Counted from the stretch's first letter, positions 44,494 to 56,743 are shown. The stretch: 64,000 bases of DNA from Raffaelea ambrosiae (GCA_002778195.1 PCDI01000004.1:692074-756073), one strand, 5' to 3'. Notes: generated from the letters alone by a model not told the origin. Made by a program: numbers and translations.

Positions 44494-47400
44494 GCTGTCG
44501 GACGGTTGGTGTATATATTGAAGAAAGAGATGCAAAGGCTTCCAAGAGACAAGCGATGGTGGTCAGCGAAACGGACTCTTTGAATCTGGTGAGAAAAGAG
44601 AGACCTGAGCGAGTGCGATGATGAGCAACAGTTCACAGCGACTGACCAAGACGAGGAGGACACCCGGCATATATACTTGTTTCTTGGCCTTCCCATCTTC
44701 CCCTTCTTCTTCACTCTGCTCTCGCCTCACATGGCAGATCCCCCCAGCTGTGTCCTCGGCAGCGCTTGGTCAGCGCCAAAAGAGGAAACAACATCCTCCA
44801 GCATTCCAACCGTGTCCCCCCAAGGTCAAGAGGCGGGATATGCACATTCCACACGACCACATGCACAGACACGGAAGGATTTCGTATAAGTCGGGGTAGC
44901 TATCCGAACAGGTGGCTGTGAGACCGGCCTGCCAGACAGGCGCCCACCGCCCCTCACTTCTGCAAGCTGCATCCCATGGAATACGACGTCAAGATCGCCA
45001 TGCTCGGTGTGTGGGTTGACTGGCGGTGATGCAAGGGCCTTGTTGTGGGGCCAAGCCTGGAGATGAGATAGGATGGGAGCAGCGTGTTGTTGGCGACGAT
45101 GCCGGGATAGTCGACTACGGTGAAGGGGGACTAGCAGTCGGAGCCTCTTCTGAGATGGTGTGTGTGCGGCTTTGGAAGCTACTGCTGCAAGTCTCGGGGC
45201 TGGAAAGCCCGAAGCTTATCCAGCTTGGGTCTGAAAAAGCACTTGGAGAGCGGGACAGAGCAGAAAGTTGCACATCCAAAGGCCAGCCAAACCAGACACA
45301 CACCCCCCCTAAAAGGGGAACACAATACCATGTAGGAAACTACTGCCGTTATGTCACGGTCACCCACTGGCACTGGGCAACGACACAGGGGTGATCAGAA
45401 AGGAAGACCGCCGGGGGGAAAAAGCAGGATCAGCTCAGAATCAAGTTTGCTGACCCTTGCTTCTTTCTCTTCAGCCGATCAGCACTCAGCAGTCGATCAG
45501 TAGGCCTGCCTGTCAGTATGGCCACAACAACAGACATGTCTGCAGATCAACCAGGAAACAGCAAGAGACAAAAAAAAAGGAAAAAAAGAAAGCAATGCTC
45601 GTGGTCATGGATATGCATGTCTGGCCGAGTATGGATGTTTGGAGTGGTGGCAGGCTTGGGCGTCGCCGGAATAGGCGATGAAGGGACGGCAAACAAAGAG
45701 AGAGAAGAGAACTGGCAGAGTCGCCTTGCATGTCCATACCGAGCAAACATAGTCCTGCACGCCAACCAATACCCCGCTGCCAGCCGTGGCTGCTCTGTCT
45801 GTCCATGCAAGTAGGGTAGCATCTTGCATGTGTACCAAGCTGCAGAGCACACGTCCTCCAGACAGATCAGCCTTGTCAGAGCGGCGGGGAGGTGCGTATA
45901 CGATGTATCCTCGAGTGAGACCAGCACAGTCTTGGCAAAGTTTACTTCATCTGATTGCCGATATGGGCTCGTTTAAGCTTGCGGGTTGCCTCTTTTTTTT
46001 TTTTTTTTTTTGCTTGTCTCTTTTTTTTTTGTCTTTTTGTCTTTTTGTGTGTCCTTGGCTGCTGAATGGCTTGTTCCGGTTTATATGGCGAGTACTTGAG
46101 TACTTTCTAATGCGCTGGAAAACATTCGTGTGGTATCTCACCAGGCAGGATTCTCAGTTCATAACGCTCTTTTCATTTCTGCCTCTTCTTCCTGCAGGCG
46201 ACGGGCTGTGCTTACACCTCAGGCCAGTGGGGTCGGTTGGAGACACACCCTGGAGAACAGGCAGGCAAATGCATCTGCAGGCCAAGCCACACAGGAACGC
46301 CTCTGGGGAGGATTCGGCCGAAGACAATGGGACGGACGGCAAACGGCGGCAAGCCAAATGAAAGTCAAATGAAAGTCAAAATGTGAAACTATGGATAACA
46401 ATGATGTCAACATTGCTTGGAGAGAAGTGAATGAGAACAGGAAAAGTAGCAGACGTAAAAAGAATGGGTCTTGTTTCTCGCTTAGTATTAACTACAGAAT
46501 AAGCTAAAGAGTCTTTTCTTTTTTTTTTTTTTTTTGGTCTCGTATCGTACAACTGATCGAGGAATACGACGGTCTCCAGGCAATCAGCACGGGTTTCCCC
46601 TCTTCTTCTTGACAACCCGTCTGACTGCTCCTTGTGTCCTTCTACTTGCTGGAGCTGCGCTGCTGACAGCCAAGGTGTATTTTAATACCGGACATTCTTA
46701 AGGGTGGTCAGACGGCTTCCCTCCAGAGACCAAGAAGGAATCCGGCGATGGAAGAGGGCAGACAAGGCTCTACAAAGAAAGGGAAAAAAAACAAGGTGAT
46801 CCTGAGAGAAAAAGAAAAAAAAGGTTGCTGGCCAGCGGCATTGTCAAAGGGTTGTGTTGCACTCGGCCGCCGTAAATTGTCTTGGATGATCCGACTGCAA
46901 CCGCACCTCGCCTTGCTTTCCGTTTGTAAGTTTTTTTAAGTAAAGTCCAGAAACAAGAAATGTGAGCAGCATTGGACGGAAGTATCCCTTATTCGAGTAA
47001 GCTTTGTCTCAGCAGTGGACATTTATGGCCTCATTTTTACATCTGATTTCTTACCTCGAATATTGTGTCCCTAGATCAACCTTTGAACATCTGTATTCTA
47101 GTCTCGTCTTCTTTAACTATCTATGTCTACAACTTCTATACCGTCTCTTCCTCTCACTCCGTTCCTATCTTCATTTAGAAAAATTCGGGGTTTTTTTCGT
47201 TTTTGTTTTCCAGTAATGAGTATCTACACTAGGTAAGTAAGCAGAATAAGAGCACCTCACCTCATTTCCCTATACTTTGTAGTCTGCTTCCATCGCTGCC
47301 GCCGCCGCTGACGTCTTCGACTACATCCTCCAGTTGCTAGATCTTCTCTGACATGTCTGCCACCAGCACCCCGGCACGAGGCTCGTCCTTGAGCTCAAAC

Positions 47401-49412
47401 TCATCTAGTGATCTCCTCGGCATGAGGGAGCCAGCACCTGCCGCCTCAGGCACATGCAGGCCTTGTACTCCATTGACGCCGTCACCAGCAGACCCATGGT
47501 CTTGTTGGCCACATCAAGGAGCGCCAATTGAGTGTCCGGGTTGACGCTGAGACAGAGGCTGGAGTTTGAGACAAGTGGAAACCCACGTGGGCCGCCCCAA
47601 GCCAGCCTACGGCGCCGAGCATGCCAATGTTGACCGGCAAAACGACCAGGAGAAGAGATGGAGAGAAAATCACAGGGAAAATGAAAAAAGAGGAAAGACA
47701 AGACATATCGAATACTTGATACTAAAGCTGGAGCCGGCTCACAGCAATACACTGACCAACACAGGGTTAGCCTCTCCGTTTCTTGTCTCTTGCCCTGGAC
47801 TGAAGCTGATCCTATGCTCTCTTTCTATTTTATTTTTCATCCGTCCCATGCAATTAGTCAATGAGGTGAATTGGCCTAACTTCATCATCAGAACGAGCGT
47901 GGCCAGTTGTCTACTCTGGATTGCGTCGCATTGTCCAGTGGTCGCCCTTGCAAAGAGCGCTGTCGGTTTTGACGATAGCAGCACACCGGCACAACTCGGC
48001 CAACAAGTTAGATCTACTGCTGTCAATCGCCGAAAACAGAGCTAGGTGGATAAGCTGTGTTCACCTTTTGCGGAAACCCTCTTTTTTCTTTCAAGTCTGT
48101 ACTTCTCTGGGCAACACCGAATATCACGTCTTGTTTGCGCACGGCAGTGGTTCGTTTTCATGGGAGGTGAAATTTGGAGGAAGCACTCTTATCATTTAAC
48201 CAAAACATACGATTGAATGAAAGGAGTTCTCCTGAATGTGCTCTCCATGTTCAGTTCGGCTGTTCCTGCAACATGCCTTGGCGGAAAGTCATTTTCCCAG
48301 CATGATCGGCGGGCAACATGAACAGCCCATGTTCCAAGACCATTAAGGGGGCATGTCGGGAGAGCTGTGGCTGTGAAAAGGCGAAAGCGCTTCACTGAAG
48401 CCAAAGCCGGTTGATTGTGTTCAAAGACGGCGTCCAGCTCACAAGAGAGTCTCGTACCGGGAAACTTCAGCGCTCTATCTTCGCCCATTGCTGCCTTTGC
48501 ATTTCTGGACTTCAGAGCTTCCGACTCATGTCAGGAAGTCCAGCTTTGCCCTTACTAATGGCCTGCATGAAACATCTCTGACAGTCTTCCGCCGGCTTCG
48601 AGCATCCAAGGCGGGTGTGTAGATAGCTTGAGGCTTCCCATGCAACAGATTGGAAAGACTCAGTCGCATTCAGCATACTCTCTCTGCCTTGGGGATAATA
48701 GTTCGAGGCTCTTTGTCGACTTTTGAGGCAGCCTACGTCATGGCACGGGGTACTTTGTCCGCAGCGCATTCACAGCTTGAGACCCAGGTACCGCCTAAGC
48801 CCGAGACGGCGACTGTGAGAAATTGAAAAATTGTGCGTGCAATCAGTGTCAAATCAGTGTGGCTGAGCACCCCGCACTCGCCGTGGCCTTAGCAGCAATT
48901 CCACCGTGCCTGCGCCGCCTCTTTTCAAACCGCCGCGCAACGTTTTGAGGCTGGTGCTGCCCAGATCTTGCTTGGCCCGCTCGTGTGTCCCTCGTTCCTG
49001 CCCAGGCACCGGAGTATTTCTCGACGTTTCGTCACAGACCCGGCAGAGGCAACGCACGCTTTTGCCTCAGCAGTGCGAGTTGGCCAAGTTTGTGTGTTTC
49101 TGTGTTTCTGTGTCTTCAGTGTCTTCAGTGTCTTCCGGGCCCCCAAAGCCGTTCAAAGCCGTTCTCCGAGCTAGCCAGAGGCCCCCTTGGCGACCCCTCC
49201 TATTCGTTCCTGTGAACTTCCTTTGCTGGCCTTTTTTTTTTCTGGATCGACCTCTCCACAACGGTGAAGCGCATCCTTCTCCTTTTTTTTTTCTTTTTTC
49301 TTTTTTTTTTTTTGCATTGCATCACAGGCTGCATCGATTGCACGGCCGCGTTTGGGCGTTTTGACATTTGCTTTGCTCTCCAAAGCCGGATTCCGGCACA
49401 GACAGTCCCACG
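44494..49412. other. long intergenic region before the myosin gene
   Basis: About 4.9 kb. No intact gene is supportable. It holds poly-T blocks at 45993-46030 and 46518-46536, a probable gene remnant at 47262-47660 (listed separately) and, from about 48850, the pyrimidine-rich promoter and leader of the myosin gene with a short GTGTCTTCA tandem repeat at about 49110-49135. Minus-strand frames at 47739-48026, 48192-48488 and 48512-48769 lack recognisable domains and may belong to the same decayed gene. Confidence 0.45.
47262..47660 (-). pseudogene. probable decayed gene, C-terminal part, unidentified
   Basis: On the minus strand three consecutive stretches look protein-coding in three different frames. 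The first is at about 47660-47560 (V-N-I-G-M-L-G-A-V-G-W-L-G). The second is at about 47550-47450 (N-P-D-T-Q-L-A-L-L-D-V-A-N-K). The third, at 47430-47262, reads S-L-D-E-F-E-L-K-D-E-P-R-A-G, then M-S-E-K-I, an in-frame TAG, then Q-L-E-D-V-V-E-D-V before a TGA. The sense across the TAG suggests a former CAG (Gln) lost by a C-to-T change. The family is not recognised. Confidence 0.35.
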
Positions 49413-52400
49413 ATGGTGAGTCCCGTCCCCCCCTCGGTGGGCTGGTTAGCTGACAGGCTGTCCACATCGTGAACTTTGGGGCGTCGTTGCCCACCCCCCA
49501 CCCTCCCCTTTCCCCAGCCTCGTCCCCATCCCGCTAACAGCAGCTTCCACGCAGGTGGCCACAAAGCGACAAAGAGACCGGCAGGCCAAGGCCGAGCGGG
49601 CCCGCGGCGGCGGCGCGGCGGCGCGGCCCAAGAAGGCGACATTCGAGACGACGAAGAAGAAGGAGATCGGGGTGTCGGACCTGACGCTGCTCAGCAAGGT
49701 GTCGAACGAGGCGATCAACGAGAACCTCAAGAAGCGGTTCGAGGGCGGCGAGATCTACACATACATTGGTCACGTGCTGGTGTCGGTGAACCCGTTCCGC
49801 GACCTGGGCATCTACACCGACCAGGTGCTGGACAGCTACCGCGGCAAGAACCGGCTGGAGGTGCCGCCGCACGTGTTTGCCATCGCGGAGTCGGCGTACT
49901 ACAACATGAAGGCGTACAGCGACAACCAGTGCGTGATCATCTCGGGCGAGTCGGGCGCGGGCAAGACGGAGGCGGCCAAGCGCATCATGCAGTACATTGC
50001 GAGCGTGTCCGGCGGCGGCGACTCGGGCGACATCCAGCAGATCAAGGACATGGTGCTGGCGACGAACCCGCTGCTGGAGTCGTTTGGCAACGCCAAGACG
50101 CTGCGCAACAACAACTCGTCGCGCTTCGGCAAGTACCTGCAGATCCACTTCAACGGCCAGGGCCAGCCCGTGGGCGCCGACATCACCAACTACCTGCTGG
50201 AGAAGACGCGCGTGGTCGGCCAGATCCACAACGAGCGCAACTTCCACATCTTCTACCAGTTCACCAAGGGCGCGCCCAGCCACTACCGCCAGAACTTTGG
50301 CGTGCAGACGCCCGACACGTACATCTACACCAGCCGCTCCAAGTGCCTCGACGTCGACGGCATCGACGACGTGGCCGACTTCCAGGAGACCATCAGCGCC
50401 ATGAAGATCATCGGCCTGACGCAGGACGAGCAGGACAACATCTTCCGCATGCTGGCGGCCGTCCTGTGGACGGGCAACCTGGTGTTCCGCGAGGACGACA
50501 GCGGCTACGCGGCCGTGGCCGACCAGTCGGTCGTCGACTTCCTGGCGTACCTGCTCGAGGTGGACCCGCAGCGGCTCGTGGCCGGCATCACCATCCGCGT
50601 GCTGACGCCGCTGCGCGGCGAGGTCATCGAGTCGCCGGCCAACGTGGCGCAGGCGACGGCGACGCGCGACGCGCTGGCCATGGCCATCTACTACAACCTG
50701 TTCGACTGGATCGTCGAGCGCATCAACCAGTCGCTGCAGGCGCGCCAGGCGACCACCAACAGCATCGGCATCCTGGACATCTACGGCTTCGAGATCTTCG
50801 AGAAGAACAGCTTCGAGCAGCTGTGCATCAACTACGTCAACGAGAAGCTGCAGCAGATCTTCATCCAGCTGACGCTCAAGACCGAGCAGGAGGAGTACGC
50901 GCGCGAGCGCATCCAGTGGACCCCCATCAAGTACTTTGACAACAAGGTCGTGTGCGACCTGATCGAGTCCGTGCGCCCGCCCGGCATCTTCAGCGCCATG
51001 AAGGACGCCACCAAGACCGCCCACGCCGACCCGGCCGCCTGCGACCGCACCTTCATGCAGAGCCTCAGCGGCATGTCCAACGCCAACCTGACCCCGCGCC
51101 AGGGCAACTTCATCATCAAGCACTACGCCGGCGACGTGTCGTACACCGTCGACGGCATCACCGACAAGAACAAGGACCAGCTGCTCAAGGGCCTGCTCAA
51201 CATGTTCCAGGCCAGCCAGAACCGCTTCGTCCACGCCCTCTTCCCCAACCAGGTCGACCAGGACAACCGCCGCCAGCCGCCCACCGCCGGCGACCGCATC
51301 CGCACCTCGGCCAACCTGCTCGTCGACACCCTCATGAAGTGCCAGCCCTCGTACATCCGCACCATCAAGCCCAACGAGAACAAGTCGCCCAGCGAGTACA
51401 ACGTGCCCAACGTCCTGCACCAGATCAAGTACCTCGGCCTGCAGGAGAACGTGCGCATCCGCCGCGCCGGCTTCGCCTACCGCCAGTCCTTTGAGAAGTT
51501 TGTCGAGCGCTTCTTCTTGCTGTCGCCCGCCACCTCGTACGCCGGCGAGTACACCTGGACCGGCTCCTACGAGGCCGCCGTCAAGCAGATCCTCAAGGAC
51601 ACCAGCATCCCGCCCGACGAGTGGCAGATGGGCGTCTCCAAGGCCTTTATCAAGTCGCCCGAGACCCTGTTCGCCCTCGAGCACATGCGCGACCGCTACT
51701 GGCACAACATGGCCACCCGCATCCAGCGCATGTGGCGCGCCTACCTGGCCTACCGCGCCGAGAGCGCCACCCGCATCCAGCGCTTCTGGCGCAAGAAGCG
51801 CACCGGCGCCGAGTACCTGGTCCTGCGCGACCAGGGCCACCGCGTGCTGGGCGGCCGCAAGGAGCGCCGCCGCTTCAGCCTGCTGGGCTCGCGCCGCTTC
51901 CTGGGCGACTACCTGGGCGTCAACGCCGCCACGGGGCCCGGCAGCCTGATCCGCAGCTCCACCGGCATCGGCCCCAACGAGAAGGCCGTCTTCTCGTGCC
52001 GCGGCGAGATCCTCGAGGCCAAGTTTGGCCGCTCCAGCAAGCCGAGCCCGCGCATCCTGGTTGTCACCAACAGCAAGTTCTACATCATCGCCCAGATGCT
52101 CGTCAACCACCAGCCGCAGATCGCCATCGAGCGCGCCGTCCCGCTCGGCGCCATCCGCTTCATCGGGGCCTCCACGGCGCGCGACGACTGGTTCTCGCTG
52201 GGCGTGGGCGCGCCGCAGGAGCCCGACCCGTTCCTCAACTGCGTCCTCAAGACCGAGATGTTCACCCAGATGAAGCGCGTCATGCCGGCCGGCTTCAACC
52301 TCAAGATCGCCGAGAGCATCGAGTACGCCAAGAAGCCGGGCAAGATGCAGCTCGTCAAGGTCCTCAAGGACTCCCAGCAACGAGCGGACTACTACAAGAG

Positions 52401-53350
52401 CGGCGCCGTCCACACCCAGCCGGGCGAGCCGCCCAACTCGGCCTCGCGGCCCACGCCGCCCGCCAAGCCGGTGCCCGCCCGGCCCATCACCCGCGGCAAG
52501 CTCATCAAGCCCGGCGGCCCCAACGGCCGGCCCTCGCGCATCACCGGCAACACCACGAACCGGACCACGCAAGGGCGGCCGTTCCCCGGCTCTTCCAACG
52601 CCGCTTCCAATACCCATGCCGCCAACACGTCCTCAAGACCGGTGCCCCAGCCGCAAGCATCCGCCTATTCGTCTTCCACGACCGCCACCAACAGGACGCC
52701 GGTGGCCGTACCACGACCGGCCGCGGCGGCCGCTGCCGCATCCTCTGCGGCTGCTACCGCGGCCGTCTCCCACAGCCTTCCCATGCACAACCGCAACACG
52801 TCGAGCACGTCGGCGGCGCGGGCACCCCCGCCGCCACCGCCGCCGCCGCCGCCCGCCGCCAAGCCAGGAAAGATCATGGCCAAGGTGCTCTACGACTTCC
52901 AGGGCCAAAAGGAGAACGAGCTGTCCATCCACACTGGAGAGATTATCGAGATTGTCCAGAAAGAGAATAATGGTACCCCCCCCCCCTTTGTGTTCCTCTT
53001 TTTTTTTTTTTTGGTGATACTTGTTTCCCCTTGCTAACGACCCAGGTTGGTGGCTGGCCAAGGTTGGCGAGCAGCAGGCATGGGTCCCGGCTGCGTATGT
53101 GGAGGAGCAAGCCCCGGCACCGGCGACGTCGCGTCAGCCGCCGGCCCCGCCGCGGCGACCGGTGGGCGGCAGTGCGGCCAGCCGGTCTTCTGCTGCCACG
53201 ACCACGCGCGACTCGGGCATGAGCCTGAACGGACACTCGTCTACGGATAGCGGCCGTAGCACGCCGTCTGCAGGCGGTTTGAGCCTGGCGGATGCACTGC
53301 TGGCGCGGCAGAACGCCATGTCTGCGCGGAAGGACTCGGATGACTGGTAG
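49413..53350 (+). CDS. myoA: class I myosin (MyoA/Myo5 type) with TH1, Pro-rich and SH3 domains
   Basis: Three exons: 49413-49415 (only the ATG), 49555-52972 and 53046-53350; 1241 residues. Removing the first intron joins ATG to GTG-GCC, giving M-V-A-T-K-R. The motor domain (about residues 40-715) has the P-loop G-E-S-G-A-G-K-T (132-139), switch I N-N-N-S-S-R-F-G-K and switch II D-I-Y-G-F-E. Two IQ motifs (about 720-750) bind calmodulin. A basic TH1 membrane-binding domain, an Ala/Pro-rich tail with a poly-Pro run, an SH3 domain split by the last intron (from A-K-V-L-Y-D-F to W-V-P-A-A-Y-V) and an acidic D-S-D-D-W end follow; the end recruits Arp2/3. The protein drives endocytosis and polar growth at actin patches. 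The TEDS-rule position appears to be Glu357 rather than a phosphorylatable Ser/Thr. Confidence 0.95.
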
Positions 53351-53999
53351 AAAAGGAGACATTACGACGGAAAAGACAGGGGTTGATGTTTCACAGGAAC
53401 GAAAAGGAGAAACGGGAAAAGCTTTTGTGGCCGGGTTGTATGTAGCTCAAAAGAAGGAGATGTCCCGTTCCTTTCCTTTTTGTTTTGGCTCGCCTTGACT
53501 GATTTATTGTTACTTGCTATGTTGATTTGTTCTACTCTTTTTTCAGGCCCGTTTTGTTTTGGTTCTTTTTTTCGTTCTTTGCCTTTTTTTCCTTTGTCAT
53601 AAAATGAATAGACGAGCCTTTCTGTGTTTTTCTCCCTATTTCGAAACTTTTGGGTTCCTTTTTTTTCATTCTCTTCTACTAGGATCTCAATCAGCAAGGA
53701 TGCTTTCCTTTTTTTTTTTGCTGCCCGTTTTCCGGGTTCGGTTTCCGTATTATTTTGGTCAGCTTGAGAGCGGCTAGCGATCTTGGGAACTTTCGAGGGA
53801 GAAGGAAAGAAAGAGATATCAATGATTCCTAGTTTTCCATACCTTTCCACCCCTTTTTACCTTCTGTTTTCCTGTGTATCCCCATATTATATATATCCAA
53901 CTTTTGGGTGGTATTTACATTGGAACCTCCCCCGTGCAACAACGCTGTGAACGAACTCCCCATTCAAGAACTCCTCTTCCTGGCACTGACCGTCAATCA
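53351..53999. other. intergenic between convergent myosin and palmitoyltransferase genes
   Basis: T-rich 3' flanks of the two genes, with poly-T at 53717-53730. No gene is visible. Confidence 0.6.
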
Positions 54000-55673
54000 C
54001 TACTGGCCTTTGCTACCCTTCCCGGCTGCGGCGGCCCGTCGCCGCAATAGCTCCCCCAGCGGTACATCCTCGTCGTCGACGTCGGCCTCCTCGTCGACTC
54101 CAAAGTCCCGCAGCCGGTCGCCGTCGGCATTCATCCACCCGGGTTCGCCGTCCATCCCCCGCTCAAAGTCGTCTTCTCGGTCATCGTACGTCTCCACAAA
54201 GATGTCCTCGGCGCTGTTCGGCTGCAGCCGCGAGAAACCGTAGCCTCCCCCTCCCCCGCCGCCGCCACCTCCGCCTCGCCGCCTCCGGCGGAAGTCCGCT
54301 TCTTGCCGCGCGCGGAACGCCGCCTTTTCCTCTTCGGGCGAGAGGTAGTCGTCCCGCCCCGATGTGAACGCGGACGTACCCCTCTTCTCGCCGACTTCCA
54401 CCGTGTTGTTTTTTCCTCCAGCGGCCGTCGTCGCCCACTGGTTGCGTGCTGCCTGTCGCTGCTTCTCCGGGTCCGGCGGCGGCCACATCCCCTCCTGCGT
54501 GTTGAACCCGTTCTCGGGCCAGTCCCAGCCCGTGCCCGTGCCGCCGCTCTGGACCCTGGGCCCGCCCGCCAGCGGGAACAGCCACAGCAGCGCGTTGTGC
54601 GTGCCCATGGCCTGGGCCATGTTGGCCCAGAAGCCAATGTCGTAGGGGAACTCGACCTTGTCGTAGCGGGCGGCTGCTGCCGCGGATCGAGACGACCGAG
54701 AGGCGCCCCGACTCGGTGACCGCTGGCCATAGTCGGAACGGCTGCCATTCTCCTCGTCCTCATCCTCATTCTCATCCTCATCTTCATCATCGTCTTCATC
54801 GTCTTCGCCATTGTTGTAGTAGGCGTCATCATCAGAATCGTCGTCTTCGTCCTCTTGATCCTCGTCCCACCAGGTCCCGTCCGGGGAGGTGCGTTTCTGC
54901 CGCTCCATCAACGCCTCCTGGCGGTCCATCTCCCAGCTCTCGATCATGGTCGTGTTCATCGTCCACGCATAGCCCGTGGTGTACAGCATGATGCCCAGGG
55001 CGAGACACGTGCTGCTGCACACCAGCCCCAGCACGGTCAGGTGGATGAGCTGCGGCAGCGTGGGGCCCAGGTAGGCCGGCAGGCTGCGGGAGGCCCAGAG
55101 GGCCCAGAACCGCTGGCCCAGCAGGTAGGCGCACATCCACAGCGACAGGTTGGTGAAGACGACAAACCGGAGAAAGTGGGGGAACGTCTGCATGGACACG
55201 CAGTTGCCCGTCCAGGGGCAGTGGTGGTCCATCTTGGGGATGCAGCGGCGGCAGTGCTTGCAGTGGTGGGCGCGCGGCGGTTTGGGTGCGTTGCATTTCT
55301 TACACCAGCGCACCGGGTTGGTGTGCACGGGAAGGCCGGCATCGTTGTCGGGCGACGACGAGCCGGACGAAGAGGGCCGGGACGTGGCCGGCTCCTCTGG
55401 GCGCGCTGCTCGCTTCTGGTCCAACGCGAGACTCTCAAACACGTAGCGGCCGGGGTCGACGGTGCAGGCCCGCAGGTAGGTCCACCAGAGGCAGAGCAGC
55501 AGGCCATTGAACAGGTACGTTTCATTTTTGGAGAGAGGACCCGGTGCCAGGTCGGTGGCCGTGTGGAACAGCCACTGGGAGCTGTAGCCGAGAACGACAA
55601 TGATGGAGACGGCGGCCGGGATGGCAAGCCAGTGCATGCCCGGTGTTGCCGGGCCGGTCTTGATGGAAGGCAT
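54000..55673 (-). CDS. pfa4: DHHC palmitoyltransferase (Pfa4-like)
   Basis: A single exon of 557 residues on the minus strand. Two N-terminal membrane helices are followed by a cysteine-rich domain (C-K-K-C, P-P-R-A-H-H-C, C-R-R-C) and the catalytic D-H-H-C at residues 149-152 in D-H-H-C-P-W-T-G-N-C, then two more helices. These enzymes attach palmitate to cysteines of membrane proteins; Pfa4 in yeast acts at the ER on chitin synthase Chs3. The residues after the last helix (M-N-T-T-M-I-E-S-W-E) fit Pfa4. The C-terminal third is unusual: about 35 nearly all acidic residues (Asp/Glu), then a run of ten glycines and more acidic disordered sequence. The yeast protein is about 380 residues, so this tail is a large fungal extension. 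Choice of Pfa4 over other DHHC paralogues is by pattern only. Confidence 0.88.
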   Translation of the reverse strand: MPSIKTGPATPGMHWLAIPAAVSIIVVLGYSSQWLFHTATDLAPGPLSKNETYLFNGLLLCLWWTYLRACTVDPGRYVFESLALDQKRAARPEEPATSRPSSSGSSSPDNDAGLPVHTNPVRWCKKCNAPKPPRAHHCKHCRRCIPKMDHHCPWTGNCVSMQTFPHFLRFVVFTNLSLWMCAYLLGQRFWALWASRSLPAYLGPTLPQLIHLTVLGLVCSSTCLALGIMLYTTGYAWTMNTTMIESWEMDRQEALMERQKRTSPDGTWWDEDQEDEDDDSDDDAYYNNGEDDEDDDEDEDENEDEDEENGSRSDYGQRSPSRGASRSSRSAAAAARYDKVEFPYDIGFWANMAQAMGTHNALLWLFPLAGGPRVQSGGTGTGWDWPENGFNTQEGMWPPPDPEKQRQAARNQWATTAAGGKNNTVEVGEKRGTSAFTSGRDDYLSPEEEKAAFRARQEADFRRRRRGGGGGGGGGGGYGFSRLQPNSAEDIFVETYDDREDDFERGMDGEPGWMNADGDRLRDFGVDEEADVDDEDVPLGELLRRRAAAAGKGSKGQ

Positions 55674-56743
55674 GGTTGTAGACTAGGGGAGGGGGAGGAG
55701 GAGGAGAAAGAAAAGGAGGGTCGGCATGACCGGACTGGGCCTAGATGGGGAAAGCAGCCTTGTGAAGAGGAGAGATCGTGGTCATTCACACGAGACAGAC
55801 AGAAAGGGGAGAAAGAAGCGATGGTGCCGAGTGGCCACTTTCCTAGACAGGTTTCATGTGAAAGCCCAGCAGCAGCTAGGGAGACAACGCGTTCCCTGTC
55901 GACAGAAGCGTCGAAATTCTTGTTCCACTGGCAACGATGCGCCCATACGCGTAGCCAAAAGTCGCCGGTTTGATATTCAATATTGTGTGGCTTCAAGGGG
56001 GGGGAAAAGTCCGAAAGCTCGAATGTGTGGCGCCAATCAACGAACAGCTATGGCAAAAGGGAAAGAGAAGAGAGGTTGAGAACTCGAAACAAGAGGGAAG
56101 GCGCGACCCACGCGGCGGACAGGGGCGTGCATTTGGTGGGATTTGGTGGGTTTGGCAGTTGGCTGTTATGCAACTTGGCCTTTTAGTGGGCTAGGACAGC
56201 ATGCAGATGGGCTGGCCTGGGCCTCTCCATGTCAGCCGTCCAAGCGTTGAATACGAACATGCGAAAAATGCTGCCAGTCCTCCGTTGATGCAACACGGCA
56301 AGCAATATGCTTACAATCTTTTTGGGTTGGTAATGGGACGGCATGCTGTTACGGGCCGGGTAGTGTCATAGCGAATGTCAGTCTAGACCGTTTGACTCGT
56401 TATTGCTTTGGTGTAATAGCAGTTCGTTACTTAATATATTACTGTGTTTCTCTGTAATCTTGATAGCCCTATTACAGGCTTTTTATGAGCATGTCCAAAT
56501 TCACATCCCTGCCGCGTTTAGACGTGCATTTCTTTTCTGGTTCAAGTTTTGTTATTGTTTTGGGTCACGGATGCCATTCTTTCACACGGAAATCTTCTGC
56601 TGTCGAGTTTCTGGTGCGCTTGTCAAAAAAGCTTACAGCTTCCAGCTCGGCCTGGAACTACGACAGCCTGGTAGTTTTTGAAAGAACAAAACGCACGTTC
56701 GTTTGTAGTTGCTAGTTAACTACATCCCACCTAGTTGGCACAC
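55674..56743. other. intergenic upstream of the palmitoyltransferase gene
   Basis: Promoter side of the DHHC gene and 3' flank of the metallo-beta-lactamase-fold gene. AT content rises from about 56250. No gene is visible. Confidence 0.55.

Noticed and set aside
47353..47544. Plus-strand open frame starting M-S-A-T-S-T-P-A-R-G
   Set aside because: Ser/Pro-rich and only 63 codons with no continuing exon; the minus strand of the same DNA makes better coding sense.
49534..52617. A 1027-codon open frame on the minus strand opposite the myosin gene
   Set aside because: Shadow frame caused by strong GC third positions of the myosin codons; repetitive composition and no recognisable domain.
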